A DNA stretch of 64,000 bases from Polytrichum commune (Eukaryota; Streptophyta; Polytrichopsida; Polytrichales; Polytrichaceae): contig OX485809.1 of assembly GCA_950295325.1 (NCBI GenBank), forward strand, positions 30,504,001-30,568,000, given 5' to 3'. Shown here one piece after another: positions 1-9,988 of the stretch. Numbering within the stretch: the first letter of the stretch is position 1; every line of letters begins with the position of its first letter. The position numbers and the translations under genes are program-made. The notes under the pieces are model-generated. The model was not told the DNA's origin. It did not search any database and saw only the letters and a list, made by a program, of their open reading frames with translations.

Positions 1-805
1 CTCAAAGTGGACATTTCATGATGCTCAATATTGCTGCACATCTGTTCAAACTTGGTGTGTGAATCATTATGAAATGTATGACGTAAAAATAGTAAAAAAC
101 CCTCACTTTCAGGAAATGAGTTGACAAATCTCCACACTACTCATCACATTTTCAGACAATTCTACCTAATCCCTGCCAGTCGTTTGATGATTCTTGCATA
201 GAACTGCAATATGCAGAGCATGGGCAGAGAACGGTATTCAAATACTACTAAGATTCTCCGAGTCAGGAGCTTTGAACTTGCTGGAGGTGTGCGTGAATTT
301 ACCTAGTTCTCAAGCAACCCTACATATGTTAAGTAATGACATTCATCGTCCTCCGATACTCCAATTCTGGCCCATTTTGGATCTTCCTCATTATCAACGG
401 TCTGCAAATGTTCTGGAAGGACGACCGATACCAGAACAAAAGTGCCGTTGGAATCAATTTAGAGACTCACTCAGGGTTGAGATATCATTGACATTCTTAA
501 TATTTGCCCTCATCGATGGCAGCAGCGGATCGACGGCGTCCATGAAGCTTCGGCAGCCCATGCGGAGCTCAATCCGTTCACCAATAAAAATAAAAATAAT
601 CTTATCCAAAACTTTTGACGAGGCTCTTATCATCCTTCCCTTCGCTTCGGGGAAGGCCTGCTTCCCTTCAGCTTTCTCTGGAAATCAAAATCCTCACCAC
701 CTACCTCCCAAAGTGTGTATGCAGATCGCACACTCGCGGCAGCTCAAGATTTCCAAGCACTACTGCGTGGCGGGTTGTGTGTTTAGCAGGTTAAGTGTAC
801 CAGCC
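1..805. other. No supported gene
   Basis: A reading frame is open from 194, but the part before the Met at 806 has no recognisable domain and its composition looks non-coding. I see nothing else that can be supported here. Confidence 0.5.
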
Positions 806-1108
806 ATGGCATCCATTGTTGCACTTCAAGCTGCATCGGTGGTCACATTGGCACTGATGTCGTTGAAGAAAGCCGCCATGCCAGGATCATTATCCTCAAA
901 GGTTTCATCTCTCAGCTTGAAGCGGAGAGTGAACGAGAAAGCTTCTCGGGGACCTAAGGTGGTGTGCGCAGTGGGAGATGTCTCCGCCGAAGGCACCAAC
1001 TACTTGATTGCAGGCGACATAGCCATCGCCTTGGTAGGGACAGCCTGACCTATCCTGTTCTCTCGCAAGGATTTGTGCCCGGAGTGCGATGGTGCAGGCT
1101 TCGTCCGC
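806..1108 (+). pseudogene. Plastid zinc-finger-like protein fragment with in-frame stop
   Basis: From the Met at 806 the frame reads like the start of a plastid-targeted protein. There is a Ser/Ala/Lys-rich leader of about 50 residues, then a hydrophobic stretch ending ALVGTA at an in-frame TGA (1046-1048). The same frame continues after the stop with PILFSRKDL and then CPECDGAGFVR, which is half of a DnaJ-type CxxCxGxG zinc-binding motif. Beyond 1108 the frame runs into GC-rich repetitive sequence and the second half of the finger is missing. I infer a truncated, probably dead gene or retrocopy. The family resembles small plant plastid proteins with a DnaJ-like finger, but I cannot name the exact member. 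The context (UXT pseudogene nearby, identical copy at 32999) fits a pseudogene-rich segment. Confidence 0.42.
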
Positions 1109-1480
1109 ACGACCGCAAGACCCTCGCTGCTGTTGGGCCTCGTTCCGCCCCCGATCGACACCAAATCGGGGCGGTCACGCGGCCGCTGGGAGCGGCAGCG
1201 CGAGGCGGGAAGGCGCATGGCGATGGTGGCGAGCGGGGCCGCCCTGCCTTCGATGATGGTGGCTGACGATGATGTGCGGTGTCGGTGACGCGCTGGCTCG
1301 CCGCGAGCGTTCGGGGAACGTGGGGAACGCAGGACGACGTGGCTGGCTATGGCCTCGAGCTATGGGGAACGTGGGGAACGCATGACGACGTGGCTGGCTA
1401 TGGCCGCGAGCTATGGGGAACGTAGGACGACGTGGCCGCTTCATAGGGCCGGCATTTCTGGACGGCACTTCAAACCTCCT
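1109..1480. other. GC-rich, CpG-rich island without a clear gene
   Basis: Unlike its AT-rich surroundings this stretch is strongly GC-rich and contains a NotI-like GCGGCCGC site near 1180. Several frames are open on both strands only because stop codons are rare in such composition. It includes the 51-bp repeat at 1313-1440. Confidence 0.6.
1313..1440. repeat. 51-bp minisatellite, about 2.5 units
   Basis: Units begin GGGGAACG at 1313, 1364 and 1415, exactly 51 bp apart, with a few substitutions and a 9-bp contraction in the third. Because 51 is divisible by three, the minus strand reads as a repeated 17-residue peptide, which explains an open frame there; I do not regard that as a gene. Confidence 0.85.
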
Positions 1481-1700
1481 CTTCAAATATTTGGGTCATT
1501 GTAAATTACATTGGTACTAGGGCGATTTTATCTAGTTGTTAAGGTTTGAGCATGGTATATACATCTAAATGGTAGCAATTTTTTTTTATATCTCTGTATC
1601 TTATTTTTATTGAAAATTAATAATATCCTCATTATAGATACCGAAACGATATCAAAAGAAGACACTATCATGCCAACATTGGTTTACACTATTATAAATT

Positions 1701-1714
1701 GGGGGGGGGGGGGG
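1701..1714 (+). repeat. Homopolymer tract of 14 G
   Basis: Uninterrupted G run in AT-rich sequence. The same length is present in the second copy at 33894-33907. Confidence 0.9.
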
Positions 1715-2200
1715 ATCAAGCTCAAATAAACTTCAAAACCATGTAGTCTTGTTAATCAAGAGCATTATTATGGAGGAGGAGTTAATGACTCAAGTTTATG
1801 GGAAGGGAATTGTATAATCCCCCACACAGTATGTTAAAATGACCATAAAGATGCATCGTGTGATCACATGACCTATCAAAATTTGAAAATCCATCATACA
1901 CATTAAGAGGAGCAAGGTATCGGCTTTGCTTCCCTCTTTCTTTACATTTAAGCTATGCATCCTCTTTCGATACTACCGTAAGTACCTTTTACCACTTCAG
2001 CACTAATTAAACTATTTGTAGGAAAACCGAAACTTTTGGAAATTGGATCTTTAAAACCTCAAAATTTAATGTGGAATAAATGTCATTTTTCATTAAAGCC
2101 ATAATTTCCGCATCTCAAAATAAAAAAACATAATAATCATTTGCCTATAAATGGTAAATAGACAAAATGGTAAAAATACTACAACATCCACTTAGAACTG

Positions 2201-2290
2201 GCTGGGGCAAACCAACCCATACATTGGTTCCTTGGATGCAAGGGTTTAAGCATCCAACAAAGAACGAGTGTATGGGTTGGTTCACCCAAA
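2201..2290. other. Imperfect foldback, miRNA-precursor-like or short MITE
   Basis: The arm around AACCAACCCATACA (about 2210-2223) is matched in inverse orientation by TGTATGGGTTGGTT (2269-2282). The inner arms TTGGATGC and GCATCCAA flank a loop of about 10 bases. The pairing covers roughly 35 bases per arm with scattered mismatches. Size and pairing are compatible with a small-RNA precursor, but an inserted MITE would look the same. Confidence 0.5.
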
Positions 2291-2539
2291 TCCTTAGAGC
2301 TTTGCCAAACGTGTGGTTGTTTAACTACTGTAGTGTGTGGTTAATTTAACAATCCCCTACAAAATTCTCTCACCTTGACATATCCACCAAATACCATCAA
2401 TTTTTGACACCCTCGGATAGGTTCTTTGATACCTTGATTGATATTAATCAATACCATACCAAAACTCGTGCAAAACCCCTCCAAGGTATTGCTGTGGGGC
2501 TTAGGGTTTAGGAGAGCTTCAATCGGTAATGGGATTGTG

Positions 2540-3042
2540 AGAAGTGAGAGACTGGGCAATGTGGTCGATGCTGGAATCGAAAGGGCGGAACGGCGCAGAG
2601 AAGGCCGATCAGAGGAGGAGGCACGGGCGAAAGTAGAGCAGTGTGAGAAATTTGTGGACAAAAGGCTCAAACCTGACCTGGTGGCTGTAATTGGAGTGCT
2701 TCAGTGTTAGCGCAGCAGTAAATCTATGCCGATCTCGCAACCAACACGAAGATGCTGCAGAAGCTGAATTTGACGAAGCTGAGGATGATGATCAACATGG
2801 GGTCCGCGATGTATGAGCAAGCTGAAGTGCCGGATTCTACCAGAATCTTTGTTGACAATAGTGTTAGGGTTTCATGGCGGTGTTTACTGGGGATGAGGCC
2901 ATCTGGTTTATCATGGCCAAGGACAAGGTTCTCAGTAACCAGATAGAGCAACACACACCTCACATTTGCGAGCATTAAGGCGCAGATCAAGCTTGTCGGC
3001 GAGGGTATTCGAGAATTGATGAACATTTCTAACCAGCGATAG
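2540..3042 (+). pseudogene. UXT: Processed pseudogene of UXT (prefoldin-like chaperone subunit)
   Basis: Conceptual translation in successive frames gives an ordered series of segments that fit plant UXT, an alpha-type prefoldin-like coiled-coil protein. They are EKFVDKRLKPDLVAVIG (around 2645-2696), IYADLATNTKMLQKL (around 2720-2765), INMGSAMYEQAEVPDS (around 2793-2840), FTGDEAIWFIMAKDKV (2883-2930) and SIKAQIKLVGEGIREL (2971-3018). The series ends at a TAG at 3040-3042. At least three frame changes and an in-frame TAA after VLAQQ disrupt it. No introns separate the segments, which suggests a retrocopy, although I see no poly-A tail. The product would not be functional. An identical copy lies at 34733-35235. 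Confidence 0.72.
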
Positions 3043-4067
3043 CACGACTCATGCGAACAATCTAAATTTCTCTCTCAACAATGAGTTTGGCCCTCAATGA
3101 ACCGAAATGAAATAGGTTGCTCATAATTCGCATTCAAACACTACCAACTACCTCCGAGGATTCACCACAAGTGGAAAGAAATTATTGATAGTGTACGCAA
3201 AACAAACAATTGGAAAATTCATAGGGGACTAACTCCCAACGAAGAATTCCATTGACTTGAAAACGAGAACTCTAATCTCTATTAGTTCAATCTGCTCCAA
3301 TTAAAAAAGGTGAGTAAGAAGAGAAATCTCATTTTCTGGCTTCGGAGCTGGATACCCAAATATCATCAACATGCCCACATGCAGATCGCTCATTCTTTTG
3401 CAGCGCAATCACATGTCAAAATTATGAGCTTCTATCTTGGATCTCCCGACTTCGTGGTTTTAAGCCCTCCAGTGAAGTGGGAGCTTGTTATTGGGTTCTG
3501 TAGCAGTTGGATTACTCAGTTGAAGTTATAAATTTCAAGCTGGGGAGGATGGCAGGTGGTAGAATGATTCTGGTCATCCCCCTCTATAGCTTGCTCATTT
3601 GTTAATTATCAACATATTGAACCCACATTTCGTGTTGTGATTTTAGGTTCAGTAACTTAAGACAAAGAAAAAAACGTCTCTCTAGATAAGACTTATCAAT
3701 GCTTTCACCTCAATTTGTAATGTATTGATACTCTCAGACGTGCCCACTTGTGGAATTCATTATTAACATCAGTTATGAAAGGGTTGGAATCATTTCTAAT
3801 TTCTGAATCACTCACTGCTTATGATGCCAATCAATTTTTGCAAGATCGTATACAATATGTTATTTCCACATACAGCTGGCTGCTATGATGATATACGAAC
3901 ATTAGCTTGTCCGTATATTGTACACATGATGTAACCCAGTTTTCTTTATAATGTCGCCCCTCCACTTGTGCAGACACACACTTCTTCCTCTGGTGTGCAA
4001 TTGGAGACCTTGTGTCAGCAATTTTGGATGTCATCGTAACGACATCTTTGCATCAGATGCAGGACAC
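3043..4067. other. Intergenic, no supported gene
   Basis: AT-rich sequence between the UXT pseudogene and the STIG1-type gene. Short open frames (for example at 3310-3531) show no recognisable domain. Confidence 0.5.
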
Positions 4068-4076
4068 CTATAAGAG
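4068..4076 (+). promoter_or_regulatory. Putative TATA box of the STIG1-type gene
   Basis: CTATAAGAG lies 102 bp upstream of the start codon at 4178, a spacing that would give a 5' leader of about 70-80 bases. Confidence 0.45.
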
Positions 4077-4177
4077 CTTGCAGCTCCCTCACAATGCTCC
4101 AGTAAAGGATTGAGGGACTGCCCCAAGGGCTGAGAAAGACACATTTTAGAGCTAAGATTTCTGACTGGATTGATAAG

Positions 4178-4876
4178 ATGGAGAAAAGGTGTTTACAAGT
4201 CTCAACAGTAGTCATCCTGTTGGTGTCTGTTGTGTGCTTAAAGGTCGCATTTGGTGAAGATGAATCCATCCCATCTGTAGCAGCAAGGGATGCACCATCG
4301 AGGTTCACTTTGAGCCGCTACATGCTAACTCAGCGAAAGCAGGCAAAGAGCGACTCTTCGTGCGATTCTCGCAGCGACTGCAAGTATTTGGGATTCACCA
4401 AGCCCAGGTGTTGCAACGGCCAGTGTGTGAACGCAGCCACAGATGACAACCACTGCGGCAGTTGCAACAACAAATGTAAGAAATCTGGAGCTAAGTGCTG
4501 CAAGGGCAAGTGCAAATTGCTCTCTGGTAGTGATCGATCAAATTGTGGTAGATGTGGCACCAAGTGCAAGTCTGGCTATGATTGTTGCCAAGGTATGTGC
4601 AGATTCGTGGCGGGAGGTGACCGGTTGAACTGTGGGGAGTGCGGTCGGAAGTGCAAGAAAGGCCACATGTGTTGCAAAGGGCACTGTAAGAACACGAGTG
4701 GCAATGACCGCTTTAACTGCGGTGGATGTGGGAAATTGTGCAGTTTTGGTGCAGATTGCTGCAAAGGAGCGTGCAAAAGTGTCCATGGAAGTGATTCTTC
4801 CAACTGTGGCGGGTGTGGGAAGAAGTGCAAAGCAAGGTCGCAATGCCACCTCGGCATTTGTGGTTACAATGACTAA
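4178..4876 (+). CDS. Secreted STIG1-type cysteine-rich protein (232 aa)
   Basis: Single-exon gene for a secreted protein of the STIG1 (stigma-specific) family, cysteine-rich apoplastic proteins known in plants. Residues 1-26 form a signal peptide (basic start, hydrophobic VVILLVSVVCL, cleavage near AFG). A linker follows to about residue 60. From residue 78 there are five consecutive modules of the form CCxGxC, then a spacer with a conserved Asp, then CGxCxxxC. Their CC pairs fall at residues 78, 107, 136, 165 and 194, a constant 29-residue period. A short C-terminal cap ends CGYND. The start codon is the first Met, directly before the signal peptide, and a TATA-like element sits 102 bp upstream. 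It faces away from the left-hand pseudogenes and converges on the peroxidase gene. Family placement is firm; the ligand or target is unknown. A duplicate lies at 36371. Confidence 0.88.
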   Translation: MEKRCLQVSTVVILLVSVVCLKVAFGEDESIPSVAARDAPSRFTLSRYMLTQRKQAKSDSSCDSRSDCKYLGFTKPRCCNGQCVNAATDDNHCGSCNNKCKKSGAKCCKGKCKLLSGSDRSNCGRCGTKCKSGYDCCQGMCRFVAGGDRLNCGECGRKCKKGHMCCKGHCKNTSGNDRFNCGGCGKLCSFGADCCKGACKSVHGSDSSNCGGCGKKCKARSQCHLGICGYND

Positions 4877-5580
4877 TTTAATACTCATTCGATCCAAATC
4901 CTCAAGCTCAAGGTTTGTAATGCTTAGATTACGGCATCCATTGAAGTAGAAAAGGTAGCTATTAATAATAAAAGAGGAACTACATATGAGGGTACATCAA
5001 CTCAAAACCTGGTCGTTTACTTCTGCATGGAGGGAACGACGGTCACGAATTCTAGTCGGCCAGCCGGCGTTATTTGTTTCTTCTTTCTTTTCGGCAATTA
5101 GCGAGTTGCCGCATGCCACAGTGCAGAGCATTATTTGTATTGTTTAGTTTGTTCAAAAGTAGTAAAGCTACGATCAATACTGCACTGAGGAAATGACCTG
5201 AACAATCGCTGATTTTCCAACTGAATACTTTGGAGCGTGCTCAATGTAAACCACCATCAGTCCGAATGGGAATACCAGCGAAACTAGAGTGTCAGACTCA
5301 TATTGCTTAATTTCCAGTACATTATTTCTGTACATATGTTACAAGCTGTGGGTTTGCAATTAGTAGCTCCAATGTCGATGAACCAACGCGATTTCATCAA
5401 ATCTCGTTGTTGATGTCCGAGACTGAACCTTCCCTCTTATTGTCACGACATGGTGACATGGAAGTAACCATCTAGATTGGTCAGTGTCGTCATGCCGAGC
5501 TGATGGGATAATAACCCTGATATCATTGATTTGCTCATACAGAATATACACAAAGCGTACAGGATGAAGACTAAGTTAAG
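4877..5580. other. Convergent 3' flanks of STIG1-type and peroxidase genes
   Basis: About 700 bp between two stop codons facing each other. It should hold both 3' UTRs. AATAATAAAAG near 4963-4973 could serve as a polyadenylation signal for the upstream gene. No further gene is supported. Confidence 0.5.
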
Positions 5581-8230
5581 TTAGTTAATTCTACTGCAAA
5601 CCTTGCGAATCTCTCCTTGCTGTCCTGTAAGAACTGAAAGGGTTCCCATCTTCACAATTGCGGGCCCAAAGGCGGCTGTGAAGTTCTTCGGTGGCGATCC
5701 GGGAGCGAGTGCATAGGACTTCACCAATGAGGACGTTAAGTTGTCGTCCGCCATGTTTTGGTCGATTCTGAAGATTCCGTGGTGAAGAAGGATTTGCTTG
5801 TAATAGCTGTTGTCGAATTTCGCTATGGTGCCTTGGTCCAGTCCGGTGGTGTTTCCGAACCGTGAAGGGTTCGCCGCTTGGGGGCAGATCTTTCTCAATT
5901 GCACAACAAGTTTCAGATCCATAGAGGGATCAGGCTTTCCCGTGCCCAGAAAGTTCCATAGACGATCACTAAAAAGTACACAGTGTCCAACTCCCACAGT
6001 GTGTGCGCCTGCATCGAAGCAACAAACTCAGATTCACTAGTCTTTTTTATGAATACTTTTGCACTCAACTTTGTCTAAGAATCCTCAATAACATCGTCAA
6101 TCTTTATAAGAAGAGTGTTGAACGTGTGACCCGGATTCAAAAGCACATCAAAAGCCATAAAAAGAGAACACTCTGAAATTTTATACCTTAATCTGAGAAT
6201 ATGTGAAAAATTTGCGTCTCAAGGTAGGCTTTATCATAATCGCTTAAAAATTAATAGAAGTTTCCAATTGCCACTCTAGAAACGAAGACCCTGATCCTGG
6301 AAGAATTATTTATTGATTTTAAAAGGAAAGGAAGTGACATCACAAGGCTTAAGAATGTTAGGCTGCAGATTGGAAATGGAGATTTCGATTTCTGACATAG
6401 TATTTCAATCTAACCTTCCTTTTTCGGAAGGTGTGCCTTTTCAGGAAGGTTGTTGTCAAAAGAAATTGTGAAAATTAATAGGAGGGGAGTACGAGAGAGC
6501 CAATTACCAAGAAGAGTGACCATCTCTTCGAGAGAAAATCCCATCGTCTTGAAAATGATGAAGAGAGGCTTCATAGCCGAGGAAGGATTCGGCAACACCA
6601 CATTGATTTCCTCAGACACACGCCCATCCCTGCGTCCTGTTGGCACGTCATAATATAATCCACCGGCCTGCAATTATCCAACTCAAGCAAAATTTAGGAT
6701 CAGCTATACTCATGTGACGATTAGGATCATCAATACTCATCTGACGATAAAACAAATCGCTATCCACTTACTTAGCCCGATTTTGGGATGTGCAAATCAT
6801 CTTGGACTTAATCAATCTGAATTCCAGACAGATGGGGATAATGACCTACAATTACAACGGCGTCGCGAGTGGCAAGAGTAATGATGTCTGCACAAGACAC
6901 AACTCCTGGACACACTTTCTCCAGAGTAATCTTGGCGAGGTCGATCAAGTCGAGGCCGTGCAGTGTGAGATTTGGTATGGAGTCCATCTCCGCCGTGTTG
7001 TTCTTGGTGCTGTCGATCAGTATTGATGCATCACACCCCTGCATCATGCCACCCCCGAAAACCCAATTGTTTACACACAATTTCACTTATGCTGAGAAAC
7101 AATTACAGGTACTGCCTATCTAGGTTGATTCCGTCAACAATCTCCCAAAACCTATGTACTCATTCTCGTAATTCGGTCTCAAATGCAATTCTATGTGCTG
7201 GTCCATCGAATGTGGAGCCTTTTGACAAACAAATTGGTGATCCACAAATTGACAGAAACATATTAGTAGATGAAATTAGACATGTCCTAGTGAGAAATGG
7301 TCTAAAATTCTAGCTATTGTAATGGAGTCGTACAGATGCATCACACCCCTGCAAGCCACCTCGAAAGGAAAGTGTTGACACACAGTTTCACTTAAATATG
7401 ATAAGAAGTAATCATAAGTACTGCCTATGTAGGTTGATTCCGTCAATAACCCCCCAAAACGCATGACCTGATTCTCGTGATTCGGTAAAAACGCAATTCT
7501 GTGTGGTGGTCCGTTCGAAACTCTCCAGACTTTTGATAGACAAATCGATGATCCCAAAATCGACAGAAACATATTAGTCGGTGAAATTAGACAAGATCTA
7601 ATGCGAAATGGTTTGAGACTCGCGCTATTGACAAGAAGACTGTTTTCACAAAAAAGTCAGTTATGAGAAGCAATTACAAGAACTGCCTGGTAGGTTGATT
7701 CCCTCAAGAATCTCTTTACTCGCATGTATAGGATTTTGGCAATTCGCTCACAAAGGAAATTCTGTGTGGTGATCCGTCGAAATTCTCCAGCCTTTTGATA
7801 GAAAAAAGTGATGATCCACAAATTGACAGAAACGTTTTAGTTGGTGAAATTAGGCAAGTCTTGATGAGAAATGGTTTGAGACTCTAGCTGTTGATTCCCT
7901 ATTGACTATCCTTATAATTGAGTTGTAGGTCACCAAAAATCATGAAGTGTGCTCCGAAGATACACGTGTGTGGTGGTCTCTCACCGTTACAAAGCAGTCG
8001 TGGAAATGCAATCGCAAAAGACCCGGAACGATGGTCTTGTCCGCGGCAAATTTCTTGGAAGTGGCGTCTCTCACAATGTCCTCTGCTGCCGGACAAGAAG
8101 ATTTATAGAACCCCACCTTCAAACCAGTACTATTCACTCTCGGAAACTGGAATGCTTTCGCCCTACTAGTTCCATAGATTACCAACCACACCAAAACCAA
8201 CCCGGTTGCTGCAGCTCTGACCTGCCCCAT
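5581..8230 (-). CDS. Class III (secretory) peroxidase, four exons, 340 aa
   Basis: Haem peroxidase of the plant secretory class, oxidising phenolics with hydrogen peroxide in the wall or vacuole. Exons (minus strand): 8230-7985, 7038-6850, 6667-6508 and 6008-5581, totalling 1023 bp with all junctions in frame and GT-AG. This three-intron layout is the classic one for the family. The Met at 8230 was chosen over the upstream one at 8314 because it directly precedes a signal peptide ([10 protein letters not shown], cleavage near RAKA). Visible motifs are RLHFHDCF with distal Arg73 and His77, [21 protein letters not shown] and GAHTVG with proximal His201. The end is KVCSRIN. The cysteine pattern looks complete. 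Intron 1 is enlarged by tandem repeats carrying a decoy acceptor. The duplication breakpoint at 8342 is only 112 bp upstream of the start codon, so this copy and the one at 37774-40423 have different distal promoters. Confidence 0.93.
7025..7880. repeat. Three decayed tandem repeats in peroxidase intron 1
   Basis: TAGGTTGATT recurs at 7121, 7430 and 7691 within longer similar blocks of about 260-310 bp. Unit 1 starts inside exon 2: the 19 bases at 7025-7043, spanning the exon 2 acceptor, are repeated exactly at 7335-7353. The third unit lacks that part. Divergence between units shows the tandem expansion is much older than the 8.3 kb duplication. Confidence 0.82.
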
Positions 8231-8342
8231 GCTTCCTGCCCCAATCTGCAACTCAAGGCAGAGAGCTCCACAACACCACTCACTTCTGAAATGCTCAAAA
8301 GTGGGAATCCTCACTCAACCCTCACTCCACCCATGCATCGCC

Positions 8343-9106
8343 TAGCTAGTTGCATCATTCATTACCAGTCCACAGTGCACGCCGTCGGTTTGTAGGAATC
8401 AACATGGTGTGGTGAAAACTTACTTACAGTGGCCTCTCTCACCAGCGCCTCATGGATTTACCTACCCTCCTTCTCAGAGTGTCTGTCTGCGTGTTGGATG
8501 CAGTAACATCACAACAACATTGTAACAACTCATTAAATTACTTCGAAGTAAACTCATCAGGGTGCATTGTAAATGGAGTAATAAAATAATATAGATTAAC
8601 CTGTAAATTGCAAGATCGTGATGTGACTTTGAACTCTAGCCATGGCCGGCGACTTACACCATGCCGCCAATGATACTCCACCTCATGAAGAATGTACTAC
8701 TGCATCTTGCAGGAACATTTTCTCCTGCCCATTTCTTGAATGGTCAGTCGATGATCATTATGTATCAGATTGTTAATCAAAGCCGCACACAAAGCAGACC
8801 GCCACCGTGATGATTAACTAAAGTCCCAAATCGGTGCCACAACCAAACAATGTCAGGGATCACTTACGTACTCACTTCGTTGATGTACTTGACTGCGTCA
8901 TGCTTGCAACTTGTAAAGAAATTACCTAGTAACACTCTTATTGTAGTGTTCATGAGAAACCAGTTGCAGTACAAGAGCATTACCAAATAATATTATGATA
9001 CAGTTCTTGTGAGCTGGTGATCAGTACAATGCCTCATAACACAGATTCAGTAACCCAAATCAGCATCCGGGTTCTACCCAAGAGCCCCGAGCGATCTCCA
9101 GATTTG
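8343..9106. other. Intergenic, unique to the right flank of copy A
   Basis: Sequence here is not shared with copy B. It includes the distal promoter of peroxidase copy A. No gene or clear repeat is seen. Confidence 0.5.
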
Positions 9107-9114
9107 TATATAAG
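9107..9114 (+). promoter_or_regulatory. Putative TATA box of the S-protein homologue gene
   Basis: TATATAAG in a typical context (GATTTGTATATAAGTAGGC), about 440 bp upstream of the start codon at 9554. This implies a long leader, possibly with an intron between about 9140 and 9550. Confidence 0.5.
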
Positions 9115-9553
9115 TAGGCAAACCAACAAGCCCTCCACACTTCATTCATCTTCCATCACTCCTGGATCTTCATGTGCTCTAGACTAGTTTCTTGTAGCAC
9201 AACTCTTCACACCGACCCTCAGCATAGTTACTTATTACCCAGGTGTTCATCAGATTCTGCTAGCTGCAAGGTCTTAGTACCCAACTTGTATTGCTGAGCA
9301 GTTGGAATCGTTCTGACCCTCGCGGTGGTCTCCAACAAAAATTGTTAGTTTGTCAGGCTCGTGATTCCTCACAAGGTATTTGTTTCGTTGATGGAATTTC
9401 AGGTTGCTGCATTATTGCTGGACTATCTGAAGATATGGAAATCTCTCCTCTTGCAGGTGGAAATGTTGTAGTTCGAGGCTAATTAGGTGGGATGTGATAA
9501 TTAACGGTTGTGTGGGATTCTTGGGGCTGCAGATCAGAAGAAATTTTTGCAAC

Positions 9554-9988
9554 ATGGGAATTATCAAGATAGTGGCATTCGTGGTGATGGTTGCTGTGTC
9601 GGTGCAAGCTCAAGCTTCTGTGGATCTCATCAACCTGGTCGGTGACCCCATCACGGCCAGCTGCGTGGCCGACAATGCCAACAGCCGTGGCTTAGTGACC
9701 ATCGGCCCAAATCAAATCGACTCTTGGGCCTTCAACGGCGATCTTCTCTCCCTGGGATGGACGTGTCATTTCGAATGGGCCGATTCCAGCGACTGTGCTT
9801 CCGGCACTTGCACTTTGCACACACAGGATGTCAAAGTGTGGCAAGGCGTCATGGGATCCCGGAAACTGCATGTCACCTCCATCTCTCTCACCCCCTGTGT
9901 CAATTGTGTCTGGCAAATCAAGTACGATGGGTTCCATCGAGCTGACAAGAAGGATCTTGTGTACACATTCATTGCAGGCTGGAAATAA
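9554..9988 (+). CDS. S-protein homologue (plant self-incompatibility S1 family), 144 aa
   Basis: Small secreted protein resembling the S-protein homologue (SPH) family, named after the poppy stigmatic self-incompatibility determinant but widespread in plants. Residues 1-21 are a signal peptide (MGIIKIVAFVVMVAVSVQAQ). The mature part begins VDLINLVGD, followed by the family's Cys (37), a central GPNQIDSWAF-type strand, a WTCHFEW block (69-75) and the C-terminal CVWQIKYDGFH signature (118-128). Length matches the family. Met at 9554 was preferred to the in-frame codon at 9494 because only the former starts directly with the signal peptide. No intron interrupts the coding part. Extra cysteines at 81, 86 and 115 may form additional disulphides. 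Role here is unknown. Confidence 0.72.
   Translation: MGIIKIVAFVVMVAVSVQAQASVDLINLVGDPITASCVADNANSRGLVTIGPNQIDSWAFNGDLLSLGWTCHFEWADSSDCASGTCTLHTQDVKVWQGVMGSRKLHVTSISLTPCVNCVWQIKYDGFHRADKKDLVYTFIAGWK

Larger units (their letters stand above)
1..8342. repeat. Direct segmental duplication, copy A (8342 bp within window)
   Basis: Every position checked between 1 and 8342 recurs 32193 bp further on, including all predicted peptides, the 14-G tract at 1701-1714 and the introns of the peroxidase gene. The right breakpoint is sharp: both copies share sequence through 8342/40535 and then diverge completely. The left limit of copy A is cut by the window edge, so the true unit may be longer. The copies look identical where compared, but I did not align every base by machine. 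Either a very recent duplication or an assembly redundancy would explain this. Confidence 0.95.

Noticed and set aside
194-805. Open frame upstream of the Met at 806
   Set aside because: No domain or codon signal; it is open by chance and simply runs into the plastid-like leader.
1175-1486. Minus-strand frame with a repeated 17-residue peptide
   Set aside because: Produced by the 51-bp minisatellite in GC-rich DNA; no homologue-like features.
4538-4897. Frames overlapping the STIG1-type gene in other registers
   Set aside because: Shadows created by its regular 87-bp repeat structure.
9291-9482. 63-codon frame in the S-protein homologue leader
   Set aside because: No family signal; more likely 5' UTR or intron.
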